Below, piece by piece: positions 1 through 11,411 of a stretch of 64,000 nt of DNA. The translations under genes were made by a program, and so were the position numbers. Positions within the stretch are counted from its first letter, which is position 1; every line of letters begins with the position of its first letter. Below the pieces are notes generated by a model. The model had not been told where the DNA came from and did not search any database. It saw only the letters and a program-made list of their open reading frames with translations. Source of the DNA: Sclerotiophoma versabilis (lineage: Eukaryota > Ascomycota > Dothideomycetes > Pleosporales > Didymellaceae); the NCBI GenBank assembly GCA_012274445.1, contig JAAROD010000014.1, positions 1,280,260 through 1,344,259 of the forward strand, written 5' to 3'.

Positions 1-1019
1 GGAGAGGAGCTTGGGAATGGCGACAGAAGGACCAATGCCCATGATCCTGGGGGGAAGACCGGCGACGGTGGCGCCGACATACTTGGCAAGGATGGGCTGG
101 CCGAGGGCCTCAGCCTTGCTGCGCTTCATCAACAGAACTGCGGCGGCGCCATCGGTCAACTGGGACGAGTTGCCAGCGTGCGACCTGTCGCCGTGGGGAA
201 GGAAAGCGGGCTTGAGCTTCTGCAGCGACTCGAAAGTGGTGCCGTAGCGGATGCCCTCGTCCTTTGTGAGTGTGACTTCCTTCTCCTCGCCAGTCTTGGG
301 GTCCTTGATGGTGGTCTTGATGGGGGCGATCTCGTCGTCGAACCAGCCAGCCTTCTGGGCGACCTCGGCGCGGCGGTACGACTCGGCAGCGAACCTGTCC
401 TGGCGCTCGCGCGAGATGTTGAAGTCCTTGCCGACGTTCTCGGAGGTCTGGCCCATGGGCTGCATGCAGTCGCAGGCCTCGGGGTTCTTCAGGATCTCGT
501 CGACGAAGGGGCGCTCGAGCCTGTCGCCGCCGCTGGTCATGCTCTCGGCGCCCATGGCGACACCGCACTCGATGGCGCCGACGGCGATCTGGTTGGCAAT
601 GTCCTGCACGGCCTTCAGCCCGGAGGAGCAGAAGCGGTTGAGCGAGGAGCCGGCGGTGGTGTTGGGGAAGCCGGCGGCGAGCATGGCGGCGCGGACGTAG
701 TAGGCCGCCTTTGCGTCCGAGACATTGCCGCAGCAGATATCCTCGACGACGGCGGGGTCGAGCTTCGACTGTGCGACGACCTGCTTGAGCGTCTTGACGA
801 GGATGCCGTCGAGCGTCGTGTCCTTGAAGCCTCCCTTGTGGGCTTTTGTAAGCGGTGTGCGGATGGCGAGGGTGATGACTACATCGTCGGGGTTCTTGGT
901 GGTGCTGTGGCAGGGTTAGCGAGTAACGCTTGAGAAGATGGTGTGGCGGCGCACATGGTGGACAGGCCGCTGGTCGAGGGCGAGATCTGCGCGACGATGG
1001 ACTTGAGGCGTTCTGTCAT
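1..1019 (-). CDS. Peroxisomal 3-ketoacyl-CoA thiolase, 3' part beyond the window
   Basis: Thiolase-superfamily enzyme that cleaves 3-ketoacyl-CoA to acetyl-CoA and a shortened acyl-CoA in the last step of peroxisomal beta-oxidation. Exon 1 is 955-1019 and exon 2 runs from 904 off the left edge; the 50-nt intron 905-954 has GT..AG ends and a GCTAAC branch site. 323 residues are visible of roughly 415 usual for the family. The nucleophilic Cys (about residue 114) lies in SLNRFCSSG, followed by GAESMTSGG and, near the edge, SHAGNSSQLTDGAAA. The N-terminus MTERLKSIVAQI resembles a PTS2 signal (R-L-x5-Q-I). The start is the ATG that places this signal at the N-terminus. It may be the housekeeping beta-oxidation thiolase bordering the cluster rather than a cluster member; its promoter lacks the paired CGGAA sites found further right. 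Family assignment is very secure. Confidence 0.93.
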
Positions 1020-2014
1020 GCTGGCGGTGTTATGTGAAATGGTGTGGTGTAATGCGAGATAATGTGAGGAACGAGAGAGGCCCCAAGAATCAATCAGCGA
1101 AAGAAGACGTTGAGCGATGCGGAGGCGGAAAGCGGAGAGCTTTAACGAAGATGGGGTTGCTGCTTGGAGCGCGATGCCTCGGCTCATCGGACTGGAATCA
1201 CGGGGTCCTTCGGCACTTCATTGACCGCCCAGCCCTCGGACTTCTGAGTCAGCTGGAGCCTCACCACCCCCGCCGTGCCGAGCGCAAGGCTGAGTGTGTT
1301 CATCGTGGCCATGCAATTAGTGTGGTGTTTGTTGATGGCTGCTTAGCTGGCATTCGTGGCTGCAGGATGGTTGGCAAGAATAAGGCTGCTGCTACTATAT
1401 TACCTAACTAGGCAGGTCCGGCTACTGTCGATTGCGGATGCAGATGGTGGCAGGCCACCTGACCATGGGTGCCCCGAGACATGGCATGAACTAACTCCAT
1501 CTAGTAAAATGGACATGGCGCCCTACATAGTTCATGCCACCTTAAGATATTAGTTTGTCTCTAGCGTCGCGAGCGAATATTGCTGAGTATACGACTCTGC
1601 TGCCCACTTGCACGTTCGAGATGGTGATCCTTAAAAACAGGTCGTTGGGCTCATCGCCTCTTGCGCATTCCCGTACTTGTTCTCCAAGGCTGTTGACGAC
1701 ATAACAATTTCGCCACACAACCGTTCATTCAACGAATACCGGCCCTGAAATAATTCAACCATGAGGTGGCTATGGACGCGCGCGACCGCCAAATGGAGCC
1801 AGCACCTTCAACGCCAGAAAAGTAGATTGACACGTATTGTCTGCAAGGTGATTTAGTCAGATAACCATCACCAACCGAAAAGATTCAAAAGAGTGTTTCT
1901 GTACACACAAAAGGAAGTGCGACTGCATTCCAGGAAAGTAGCTCGAATTAGACATTAAGATCATACCTCATTTCACGTACTACAGATGCCCATCGCGCAG
2001 TGTAGCCGCTTAGA
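1020..2014. other. Intergenic region between thiolase start and MFS transporter 3' end
   Basis: About 1 kb with no convincing gene on either strand. Short open frames here do not resemble known proteins and lack splice-compatible extensions. The first 300 bases presumably hold the thiolase promoter. CGG triplets at 1120, 1126 and 1133 are spaced 6 and 7 bp apart, not the 9 bp seen in the cluster promoters. Confidence 0.6.
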
Positions 2015-3875
2015 CTACAATGGCCGCAACGCTCCAGATCGCTCTTCAGACCATCTCCCATTAATCGCCTGGCGCGCATTTTTACCCCAAAAAGCAACCG
2101 GCACGGCAACAAGACCAGCAACTATTTGCAGGATGGCCAATTCAATCCCAACCAACTTGTAACCCTGCGCCTCTATCCAAGGGACTAGGCCAAAGCCAAC
2201 CGCGAAGCTAAGGATATAGCATGCCCCGCCTGACACAGCGACTGCAGGCGCAGCCCAGCGTGGGAATGCTTCTGTAAGCCACATGGTATTGGTGATGCAA
2301 AGCGTAAGCCACGAGAAGGCCTCAAGTCCGCACGAGACAAAGTAGAATGCATAGTGCAGTTTGTAGTGCACAGAAAAGCCATACAAGAGGGCACCGCAGG
2401 TACCAATGATGGCAGACGGGATATAGCCGATAAGGTAGTGTTCTGCTTCACGAACGCCCCGGTTACGTTGAGCCATGCGTTTGAGAATTTTGTCAATGAG
2501 CCATCCTCCAATTGGGTAAGCAAGCAGAGCTCCAGCCGCCGACGAGGTGTTGATATTGATGATAATAAATGATGGTAGGTTGTAGGGAGGAGACCGCAGA
2601 ATACTCGTGTAAGTAGATCCCATGAAGAGTATGCCAGCCCAGTGAATCGATGAAGCAAGGAAAACCCAGAAGATGAGAGGATTGACTGCACAATAGGCCA
2701 TCTGGACGTAGCAGTAGCCCATAGATTTCCAGGAGGTGACTGGAGATCTCGACAGACAAAGGTAACTGCGCAGCTTGCTGAACAAGGTCCTGTCGGAATC
2801 TTGGTCTGACGGCAAATCCGGCAGATCCCGATAAATATCAGAGTCAGCGTCGAGGTCCTTGTAAATGGTGAGTTTCTCAGTTGCTGACTGCAAGAGAATC
2901 ATCCCGTCAAAAGCGACTGTTGGTCGCTTGAAATACGTCTCGGGATAGAGTAATAGCGCCAGGAGGAAAGATAAGGCCATCGGGATGGACCAGTAATGAT
3001 AGAATTGTCGCCAGGTACCTGGCGGCGATAAGTACGGTACCAGCGCCAGCAGACCAGTGCCCGCGCCTGCAAGCACGGACCACACTAGTGCGACAGCTTG
3101 GGGTCTCTGGTGAATAAAGGTCATGTCTATCACCATCAAGAAGACCTCTTCAAGTCAGTAAGCTGATTCCACCCTGAAGAGATGACTTACAGAAGTCACT
3201 GAAAACCCCTGTCCCAGACCCAGGATGCAAACGCACGCAAGTAGCGAGTGGAAGTTCGTCGAAAGCCCGGCTCCGAGTGTGGCTACTAGCTGCATGAGTG
3301 CTACAAGCAGGAAGACAGGTCGCCTGCCCACCGCCAGAGACAGTGGCAGCCACATCAACGCGCCAATACCCATAAACAGGGTAGGAGCCGTAACGATAGA
3401 TTGCATCGTCCATGGCTTGACGTTCTATAGGTATGTAAGATCATTGCATCTTGGAAGAGGGACGCCCGAAGATTCATACTTGTCCACCGAATTCTCCAAT
3501 AATTCCAGGCAGGATGGCGCTCGATGCCTGAATTACTGTTGACGATACGACGAAAAACCACCCAAGCGCTATGAATGCACCAGCTTTCTTCCATCGACCC
3601 CAATTGAGAGGATCTGATTCGCTAGCTGAAGGGATCGGAAGCTTCAGAGTCAGTCCCGATGCTGTTACTAGAAAGGTACTTCCAGACATGTTGTACGATT
3701 CGCGCTTGCTTCGGACTGAGCGTACAGAGATGTCGTATGAATCGTCATGGTTCTTGAGAGCTCTTGAGAATATAGGGCTGGGCTTGTGGATAGGCTGTGC
3801 TAGTGGCGGTGCAGCCATTTCGACGTCGGGGTAAGGATCTTGCAACAGAGCCATGATCCAATACAGTGGCCCCAA
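2015..3875 (-). CDS. MFS transporter with long N-terminal tail and central loop
   Basis: Major facilitator superfamily proton-coupled transporter, probably a plasma-membrane or vesicle exporter/importer. Exons 3480-3875, 3191-3424 and 2015-3145, with introns of 55 and 45 nt, give 586 residues, a normal length for fungal 12-helix carriers. Exon 1 holds a cytosolic tail of about 90 residues and helix 1 (AGAFIALGWFFVVSSTVIQ). Exon 2 has a motif-A-like loop (LAVGRRPVF) after helix 2. Exon 3 has the remaining helices, split by a hydrophilic loop of about 75 residues rich in Asp and Ser after TYFKRP. Two in-frame ATGs lie 7 and 19 codons inside the first; the longest is given. It sits at the left end of the cluster, so transport of the pathway substrate or product is likely but inferred. 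Half-sites TTCCG at 4041 and 4082 lie upstream, without the regular spacing of other cluster promoters. Confidence 0.9.
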
Positions 3876-5938
3876 GATGAGGATGAACGGAGTTTCGGAG
3901 GGGGTCAGCCACGAGTGCTGAAGACGTATCCCTCCTGATAGCTGGCTGTAACTCGATTAAAGCTGAGTTCTGATGATTAAATGACCTTGTCGCGGATCTC
4001 ATATCTGTTGGGCCCGAGGCCCAGCTGCGGTTCTCTTGAGTTCCGTACCGGTCGTTACTATTGCGGCTTCGTCGGTCGAAATTCCGACTGGCTTTTGGGG
4101 TCATCGATGTCTTTGAAGGTGATAGTCGTTTGCGCAATGACAGTTGTCGAAACACATAAGGCGGCACCGTTCGCCAAGTTTTAAGATCTGGAGGCTACGG
4201 CAAGTAGCGTGGAGGCGCAGAGTATTGCGCAGCATTGCTATTGGATCCCGGCAACCAGCACACTAGATGTTTGCCGTGTTTTCGAAACACTCCACTCGAA
4301 ATTAGAGTTTGAAGCCCAAGGACATTATGCGCTCTTGGCCTCGTGCTTGATCTCTTTGTACCAATTAGTCCGCAGCAGTATTTCTGCAACAGCCCATGAC
4401 GTATCTGGGGTTGCGCTTTAGTCTTCGTAAAGTGAGACCTGATCAATAACTTCGTGCTTGAGGGTACCTTACTGGGACCGACGAGACCGACAGCCTGGAA
4501 GATTCACTGCACTGCACATCGGGTTGCGCGAAGGTGTCTAAGCTAAGTTGCAGCCTCAATCCGCGTTGGTAGAGCAACCTGTATTTAGCATTTCTTATAG
4601 TGAAGCTGCCCTGCTAGACAGCAGTGTTGGTGCGCCTGGCCGTCTATTTTGATGTTGATATCGGGCAAGTTTAATAGCGGCTGAAATTCTGCCAGGTGCA
4701 CCGAGAAGTCACTAACGGCGGTATTGCAGCAGCATTTAGTTAAGGCATCTATTGGCACAAGAATGCTGTTAGTCCTGTATACACAATGGCCTGGTATCGA
4801 AGAACTTCCTTATCCGCTTGAACTATAGCAGGACTGAAAGTTCAGTTTGTATGCGGCGTTAAGATAGTCCTTGCTACTAACTAGAGACAATAAGAAGACG
4901 ACTTAAGCTGAATAGAAACAGAATTTGCCAGCAACAATGCTTTTACTAAAACAAAAACCATGTAAACCAATGCTGCTATATAAAGCTAATATTCAAGTAT
5001 CTTCTAGATATTCTTAGCTGTCTTAGCTAATAATAATAATAATAATACTAAATGCTAGTTAGGCAACTGTAGCTTACAGTAGACAAAACAGAAAAATAGC
5101 TATAGTAGTTAGTACAGTAAAAGCTAAAGTTGAGTGTATGTTAAGAATTAGGTTAGGTATAGTCTAAGTAGTCTAATAAGATAAGCAGTCTGTAAGACTA
5201 GAGGCTGATGTCTCTGCCTTAATATCTAGTTATTAAAAGCAAAGGCTTAAGGTAACAGGTTAAAGAGTTTAGTAGAGTCTGCAGTACTACTTTATATTTT
5301 GCAACAATAATACTAATATGTAAAAGAATCTGCATATTAGTGGTACATGTTTGGACTTTAGATCGTAACGGATCGACCTACGAAGTAAGAGGATGATTCT
5401 TATAGTAGAGCGCTCGCAACTACAGGGTAATATGCAAGTTGGATTATAAATGATTTGAATTTTACGTTAAATCGATTTAGCCTAAGTAGTCCAATCTGCT
5501 AGAAGAGTCCATACGTACCACATTGTTCAACAGCCAAGAAAACCCTCCACTGGCCCTGCATTAGATTGCTACAAAGAAATCGGGGGTGCTGATTTTGGCA
5601 GCCAAATAGATTCCAATATTTTAAGCTGTGCTGCTGGCCTCGTACTGTATGAATTACTTCTGACCTCTGTGCTAGTACAAAAGACCATATTCTAGTACTC
5701 AGAAGTAACTCTAGGCAGTGCGTTATAATTTGTAGCCAATCACAATGACTACAAGGCTAAAACTAGACCAACATTCTATTTCAAGCCAACATCTTTGCTG
5801 TAGAAGAAAACAACCCATCTTTCTGCATCTACTTTGCATTGCAAGAGATTGCATAATCTAGTAGTCAAAGCTAGAGCTACATACAATAGATATGTAGCAG
5901 TGTAAATAGATAGTATAGGATGTATCCGCCAACTTCTC
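3876..5938. other. Intergenic region, AT-rich RIP-like from about 4780
   Basis: No gene recognised. 3876-4500 has normal composition and contains the MFS promoter. From about 4780 to 5340 and again near 5640-5935 the sequence becomes AT-rich with TAG/CTA-rich words and an ATA/AAT microsatellite near 5028-5047, like the transposon-derived blocks further right but shorter and less extreme. No terminal repeats could be defined, so it is an old repeat relic or AT-rich spacer. Confidence 0.5.
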
Positions 5939-7389
5939 CTACAGTTTCGATGTGAAACCGCATCGTTGCTGCCACTTTTGCTGCGTATCGCTAATTACAT
6001 CGTAGCCGTACAACCAATCTTGAAAAAGCACGTTCGCCATTAGATTGGGGCTGCCAGGATAATCACCCGCTGCAAAAACCTCCTCCCTCATGTCATACTG
6101 CGGCCCTTCGTTCATGTGTATGAAGAATCGATTTGTCCACGATCCTCGTTGAATGGTGTGCGCTCGCTCAAGTCGTGTCTCATAGAAAAATGCGAGGGCT
6201 TTTCCAATCTCATCCCGCGAACCTATCTTTGAGAGCACAAAGCCCAAGCATGCAGCATCTTCTATGGCCATTGCCGCACCTTGCGCAAGGTACGGGAGTG
6301 TTGCGTGCACAGCGTCACCGATGACCAACATACGATTTGAGGGATGGATCCAATTTGAGACTGGCTGAAGATCAATCAAACGCCATCTCTCTAGGTCTTC
6401 CGGGACTAGTTTCAAGAGTTTTGTCGCACTGTGATGTGATTACGTTAGCATTACTTTAGAACCGCTCTTTGCTTCGAGACCAACATTGGATTCCACCCTT
6501 CAAACGCTTTTCGAACACCTGATGCACTTGCTGGAGCTTTGTATCCAACCATGGATTGGTCGTCAGGGACAACCATTAGGAGGTTGTAGGTCTTTTCCTT
6601 TTGCATGTTGTATCTGATTATTTCGATTAGTTCAATGCCGGAGACGCAGATACAGGATACATACCCAATGATATGGTGATCAGGGCCCAACCACTGTTCA
6701 AAACCTGGATCCGTCACCAGGGGTGCGAGGTCTGGGTCCCGAAGCAATGCCTCCCCCGGCAATACGGCACGGAAACAAGTATCGCCAGTCTCGTGTGGCT
6801 CAACGTCCTGGCCGACTGCCCTCCGTGCGATACTTTTAACGCCGTCGCATGCCACAATTAGGTCTCCCTCGACGCGCTCTCCTGACTGCAGAACTACTGC
6901 GCCTTTTTCCGCCTCATACCCAACTACTGTGCAGCCAGAGCGTAAAGTTGCACCTGCTTTGAGTGCAGCAATCAACAGAATCTTATGATAATCAGGACGA
7001 AATACCTGCCAGTAAGGTGCTCTAAATCTAGTCTTGTGATTTGAGAGCTTGCTAGAGCCCTGTGTTTCGCCAGTCTTCCAGTTCCGATAATTTAGAAGTC
7101 TAGGCTTCGAGGCTATGTTTTCCATTTCTTTCTCAAGGCCCCAACGTATCAGTTCTCGGGCAGCGTTTGGAGGGACTTGTATGCCTGCTCCAATCTAAAA
7201 AGGAAGTCAGTCAGTCAGCGATATCTCTCAGGTGCCGGGATCATTTGTCAAACATACCTCCCCAAACTCAGGAGCCTGCTCCAGTACAGTAACTTTATGT
7301 CCAACATTGCGAATAGATATGGCAGCGGCCAGTCCTGCTATTCCTGCTCCGACAATGACGACTTGAAGTTCAAATGATTTATCTAGCAT
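5939..7389 (-). CDS. FAD-dependent monooxygenase, salicylate-hydroxylase type, with PTS1
   Basis: Class A flavin monooxygenase (PF01494), which uses NAD(P)H and O2 to hydroxylate, sometimes with decarboxylation, an aromatic or enolic substrate. Exons 7258-7389, 6665-7194, 6485-6613 and 5939-6428 give 426 residues, the usual length. The Rossmann motif GAGIAG is at residues 14-19, the DG motif (VACDGVKS) near 161, and the GD motif (LVIGDAVHATLP) near 302. Intron 2 (6614-6664) is 51 nt and open, so it can be overlooked; removing it restores HHIIGYNMQ. The donor of intron 3 is less certain. The protein ends in GFTSKL, a canonical PTS1, so it is predicted peroxisomal. The promoter carries a 13-bp palindrome at 7577-7589. 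The substrate cannot be read from sequence. Confidence 0.92.
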
Positions 7390-7565
7390 CTTGTGTCACG
7401 CCTTGGGATAAGTTGGTGCTTCAAATCGTGCTGAATGTCAATGAGGAGTAGTTTTGCAAACAACACAGAACTGCACATATGAACTCAGAACTCAGTATTT
7501 GAATTATTGGGCTAGCTGTACAGCCGTCATGGCCCGAGCTTGATCCTTCCGTAAATTTGAAGGAG

Positions 7566-7588
7566 CGGACAATAGGGCGGAAATTCCG
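7566..7588. promoter_or_regulatory. Composite CGG site: direct CGG pair plus CGGAAATTCCG palindrome
   Basis: CGG at 7566 and CGGAAATTCCG at 7578-7588, extending to the perfect palindrome GCGGAAATTCCGC at 7577-7589. It lies about 180-190 bp upstream of the monooxygenase ATG. The same composite (CGG, 12 bp, then CGGAANTTCCG) recurs at 9509-9531. Zn2Cys6 proteins classically bind paired CGG triplets; assigning these sites to the local regulator is inference. Confidence 0.6.
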
Positions 7589-7717
7589 CGACTAAGAACG
7601 TACTAATAATGACGGGACAATACAAGTTCAGCTAAGCTCGGCCATACCTTCGTACCGTTGTGTCCGAGCTTTGCCTTCTGACTGATGCTCGAACCTTCAA
7701 CCTTGGGATCTTAGTTT

Positions 7718-8337
7718 TTACAAGGCTGCTTTGCTAAATGCAAACCCAGTGCTTCTCACATGCACGCCGAAGCTTTCTGCGATACACCCTTGACGGCTCC
7801 ACAAGCTCACTAAACCCACTAAATCCGGTGAGAAGATTAAACGGATTGATCGCGTTCGATCCTCAACGCAATTACCCGATCTGTGTGCGTATCCAACTAC
7901 TTCCATGTGCTTCAAAAGTTGCACATTTTCCTCTGCCGTCTTGATCACCATGACATATGGCAGTTTGCCTAGGCCCTGAAAACCACCAACCTCGTAGTGC
8001 AACACGTCTGGCGGCCCTTCAGTCCATCGTGAGACACGCTGAAAGAACTCCTTTGCAGCATTGCTCCGAAGAAAAGTTTGGTGTGCTTCTAGTGCATCCC
8101 ATAGGGTAATTGATACAGCCGTATAGCTATGTTGCGTATTGCTATTAAGAAGCTTCGGCCCTTGAAAGATACCGTCAGTATACCGGGCGTTTATACGTAC
8201 TGTGGCGTACCTGTTCGCACCGATATGATTCCTGGCGCTTTTAAAAGGACTGGCAGCTGCTCCCTCTCGAAGAAGTATAGAAATTCGTCGAATGACCGAG
8301 TCAGCCGTAACTCCACCAGCTCAGTGACTGGAGACAT
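7718..8337 (-). CDS. Small protein with dimeric alpha/beta-barrel fold (ABM/EthD-like)
   Basis: Exons 8211-8337 and 7718-8160 with a 50-nt intron (GTACGC..TTTCAAG) give 189 residues. The first 100 or so residues have the pattern of dimeric alpha/beta-barrel proteins (antibiotic-biosynthesis monooxygenase, EthD or Dabb type): a hydrophobic strand (TELVELRL), a helix, LLKAPGIISVRTG, and then YTAVSITLWDALEAHQTFL. Such proteins act as cofactor-free monooxygenases, cyclases or dehydratases on polyketide or aromatic substrates, or as stress proteins. The C-terminal 85 residues could be a second, diverged barrel half. No targeting signal is seen. It is divergently paired with the alpha/beta-hydrolase at 9636 and has an inverted CGGAA site about 90 bp upstream. 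Family call is moderate; function unknown. Confidence 0.72.
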
Positions 8338-8425
8338 GGTTTTCGTGGTTGTGCAGTTGTACTGTAATGGAAATATAGAAAGGTCTGTTCTTCATCTTAA
8401 ATCTCCGCTGTGACGAGTTTGAAAT

Positions 8426-8445
8426 TGCGGAATCTGCGTTCCGCA
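8426..8445. promoter_or_regulatory. Inverted repeat TGCGGAA-N6-TTCCGCA
   Basis: Perfect 7-bp arms, TGCGGAA at 8426-8432 and TTCCGCA at 8439-8445, separated by 6 bp. It is about 90 bp upstream of the small barrel-protein start at 8337, and is the same half-site as in the other cluster promoters but with a different inverted spacing. Confidence 0.55.
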
Positions 8446-9508
8446 TTCGAACACCTATTTATTAGGCCTTCAAGAAGTCCTAGCGCGCAGCTGAAGTCAA
8501 CTGATACACTAAAAATTGGATGCGGCCTCTGCAATCGTATCTTGATGGTTAATGAGCTTTCACCCAATCATCGCTGTCTTGCCTCTATCACTGATCTAGT
8601 TTAGGAATCTGTGTCTCCGTTTCAAACATCCTTACTGTCGAAGGGATCTAATAGAAGATGTTACCAAGTCTGAATATCGCAAGCTGATTAGTCATTTCTC
8701 GTGGCATAGTCAAATATGCAGTCTCTTGCGCAGCTTGTTTGAAGAATTTTCCTTACTTCGTTTGCAATTTCGATTGAGTGGCCAGCTTGAGCTCAATATC
8801 ATCGAGTCGACGGCACAGGGTAGAGATTGCATTTTCTGACTAGCTGCAGGGGCCTTGTGAACTCGCCCCCTTTGGACGGCGCATAAGTGTGTTCCAAAAA
8901 GTCACAGGTCATTCTCGACCATGGGAAACTAATGGTACGTGATATTATTTTAATTGAAGAGCGTTCGAAGGACCACGAACAAAAGGACACGCGGTAAATG
9001 CTTGATGACTTCCAACAACGTGAGTCGCATACTCGCCGATCCTGAAAGCTGGATAGTTCGTTCCCTATTGTAATTGTATTTAGCACTTCGTCTTAACTGC
9101 AGCGTTGCTCTCCGGTAAGTCTGGATCTCTCATGTCTTGTAACGAGGTTTGTTGTAGATATCTTCCGAAAGAACTGTTGTTGATTGCCTAAGCCTCACGA
9201 ATGCATTCAAGTCACTCTGTGTAAAGCACTCTGTGTAAGGCCATCTAAGAACCCGGGCATCAAAAGTAAATGCTGAAATCCTTCTTCCACAGTAAATTTT
9301 GAGAGACGGAGATCCTGATCAACAAAAGTGATGGCTGAACGTGGTTTTGCATAGCCGCAGTACCTATTGAATTATCGTTCATAAAGAAGTATTGTCGACG
9401 GCAGCCTCCAACCATTATTAAGCCATGAATAACTCATTTCGAAGTCTGTTGTGCGCCTGTGTGATTACTAAGCGTTTCCCTTGGATCCATAGATCGTCGA
9501 CATCGATG

Positions 9509-9531
9509 CGGAATTGGATGCGGAAGTTCCG
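9509..9531. promoter_or_regulatory. Composite CGG site: direct CGG pair plus CGGAAGTTCCG palindrome
   Basis: CGGAATT begins at 9509 and CGGAAGTTCCG occupies 9521-9531, about 105 bp upstream of the hydrolase ATG. The distance of 12 bp between CGG triplets and the 1-bp gap between CGGAA and TTCCG are identical to the element at 7566-7588. Confidence 0.6.
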
Positions 9532-9635
9532 TTTGCTCGCCACTCGTTGAAATTCCAGTCTCGTGACTACACAATCTTTCGAGGACCGAAGCCCCTTACT
9601 ACCTTATCCAAAAAAAAGGGCTACTCGATACTATC

Positions 9636-10936
9636 ATGACGTTCCTAATGCATGAAAGATACAGTCAAAGACTCCTCGTTATACCTGCAACCCATCCTCG
9701 TAACGAACAGACAGTAAAGCATCCCGACAGCAGGCTGGAATTGGCAGTTCATGACTATCATGTGTTCAAAACTGATGAATCTGCCTTGACACTCGTATTC
9801 ACTCATGGAACTTCGTTTAACAAAGATCTGTGGCATTTGATCATAGACTTTTTGATTACAAGCGAGGAGCTTCAAGGTCTGATCAGAAGGGTGGTTGCGA
9901 TCGACGCCGTGAACCACGGTGATAGTGCCTTGTTAAACAGAGACAAACTCGGAGCGTGTGCTTTCTGGCCCGATAATGCATATGACATTCTTACAACAAT
10001 CCAAGCACTTGGGCTTTCACAGCCATTGGTTGGCATTGGGCATTCTTTTGGCGGAGGTATAATGTGCGTTATCCACTTCCAACAGAGCAGCTGACTATAT
10101 ATACTGATACCTTGACCAGGGCTCACGCAGCTTTGATATCCCAAAGCAGCTTCGCTGCTACCATTCTTATCGATCCGATCTTGTTCGTGATGCCGAAACA
10201 AGACATGATGGCCGCAAATGCGGCTCTGCGCAGGAAGATTGAATGGCCCAGCTTGTAAGTGAAACAAGCTTGTTCAAAACGTCGACTTTTTCTTTGGTAT
10301 GCGAAGGCGGTGCTGACATGACGGGCTCAGAAAAGAAGTTCAAAACTCATTCTCAAGAAGTAAAGGTCTTGCGGACTGGCACCCGAGACAAAGACAGATA
10401 TATGCAGTATGTACGGAGTAGTCCATAAATAGTTGATGGGTATCCTTGGATTGCAGTTAACTATTTTCTAGGAGAAGGGCACAATGACTGTGTCTGCTGT
10501 GGGGCAGAGACCATTTCGAAAGCTAAAGACGCCGAAAGAACAAGAGGCAGCGACATACATGTGCGTCCCCACGAATACTTTTTGCAACATGTGACTGACC
10601 TCAAGAAACCAGAGCCGCGCCTTTGCCTGGGCTTTTGAATTTAATTAAACACTCAAAAGGCCATCAAAGCTTTATACTAGGTGGTAGAAGTGAAGTCCTG
10701 TAAGTCTTATACTTCGTGAAGCGCAAAGATAGGGGTTCCTCTCTTTAGAGATTGGGCATCCTTTTGAGTTCCATCTAACCCGACACATCGGCAGAGATCA
10801 ATCACAACGAAACAAGATATACGCAGCGGTAGGAAACGACAAGGTCATTCATTTGCTCGACAATGCCGGGCATCTTGTAGGTCTTGATTCAGCGACGTGT
10901 GAGAAATCGGCTGATGACGCTGATAGATCCCTATGA
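9636..10936 (+). CDS. Alpha/beta-hydrolase (toxin-biosynthesis/LPX1-like family)
   Basis: Serine hydrolase of the alpha/beta-hydrolase fold, similar in style to fungal proteins annotated as toxin-biosynthesis or peroxisomal lipase-like. Six exons are needed: 9636-10063, 10120-10254, 10331-10406, 10472-10560, 10613-10699 and 10795-10936, giving 318 residues. Visible are the oxyanion segment FTHGTSFNKDLW (residues 55-66), the nucleophile elbow GHSFGGG (Ser137), LADWHPRQRQIYA, HQSFILGGRSEVL where the acid residue is expected, and the catalytic His in DNAGHLVG near the C-terminus. Each junction was picked because it keeps frame and restores family-like sequence; the last two are the least certain. 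There is no PTS1 (ends DRSL). It is divergent to the small barrel protein and shares a composite CGG promoter element with the monooxygenase. Substrate unknown; thioester or ester hydrolysis is plausible. Confidence 0.82.
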
Positions 10937-11411
10937 CGCACCCTTTTGAGCTTGGTGGGTGCTATCCAAGACACCTTTTCTTGCTTAGCTGACGTCGATG
11001 TAGCGCAGCTCATCAAACAACAGTTGCTAAAGATATCTGGAAATGGTCGAGGACAACTCTCACACAAACTATAAGTGCGTGAGAGGGAGTGTGTACATGG
11101 TAGTGTGCGACAGAGCAGCTGAGCAAACTCTTGAGTGAAGTATAAATCTTCTCGTGACAAATGCATCTGGGTGTTAATAACGTTCAGAAATTAGGATGGG
11201 GTGGGGAGCGGGACTTTGGTACAAAATAGTGCGGGGCCTTATTTGCGGGGAGACTGCCGAGGCATCGGTATCCTGGAAACCCACCTAAATCATCGCTAGT
11301 GCCGGCATCGTGGCGGATCGTTAGATTAAAGGAGCTGTCACGCACCTGCCACACCTTCAGAATCCTTCTTCTTGGATATCATGCACCGGATCCATTAACG
11401 CTCGTACTAAC
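10937..11411. other. Intergenic region upstream of the transcription factor
   Basis: 475 bases without a recognisable gene. It should contain the hydrolase 3' end and the regulator's promoter. CGG triplets are present (e.g. 11232 and 11246) but none is in the CGGAA context with 9-bp spacing, so autoregulation by the same code is not supported by sequence. Confidence 0.5.

Larger units (their letters stand above)
8338..9635. other. Divergent intergenic region between barrel protein and hydrolase
   Basis: 1.3 kb between two divergent genes. No credible coding region: the longest open frames are under 100 codons and match nothing I know. It contains two regulatory motifs near its ends, at 8426-8445 and 9509-9531. 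Confidence 0.6.

Noticed and set aside
178..933. 251-codon plus-strand open frame
   Set aside because: It is antisense to the thiolase exon, GC-rich and without family motifs; the minus strand gives a clear thiolase.
1176..1312. Short minus-strand frame starting MATMNTLSLALG
   Set aside because: Only about 45 codons, no recognisable domain and no joining splice site; it lies in the thiolase upstream region.
6614..6664. Reading intron 2 of the monooxygenase as coding
   Set aside because: It is open and divisible by three, but has GTATGT..CTAAT..CAG signals and its removal restores the family-like HHIIGYNMQ.
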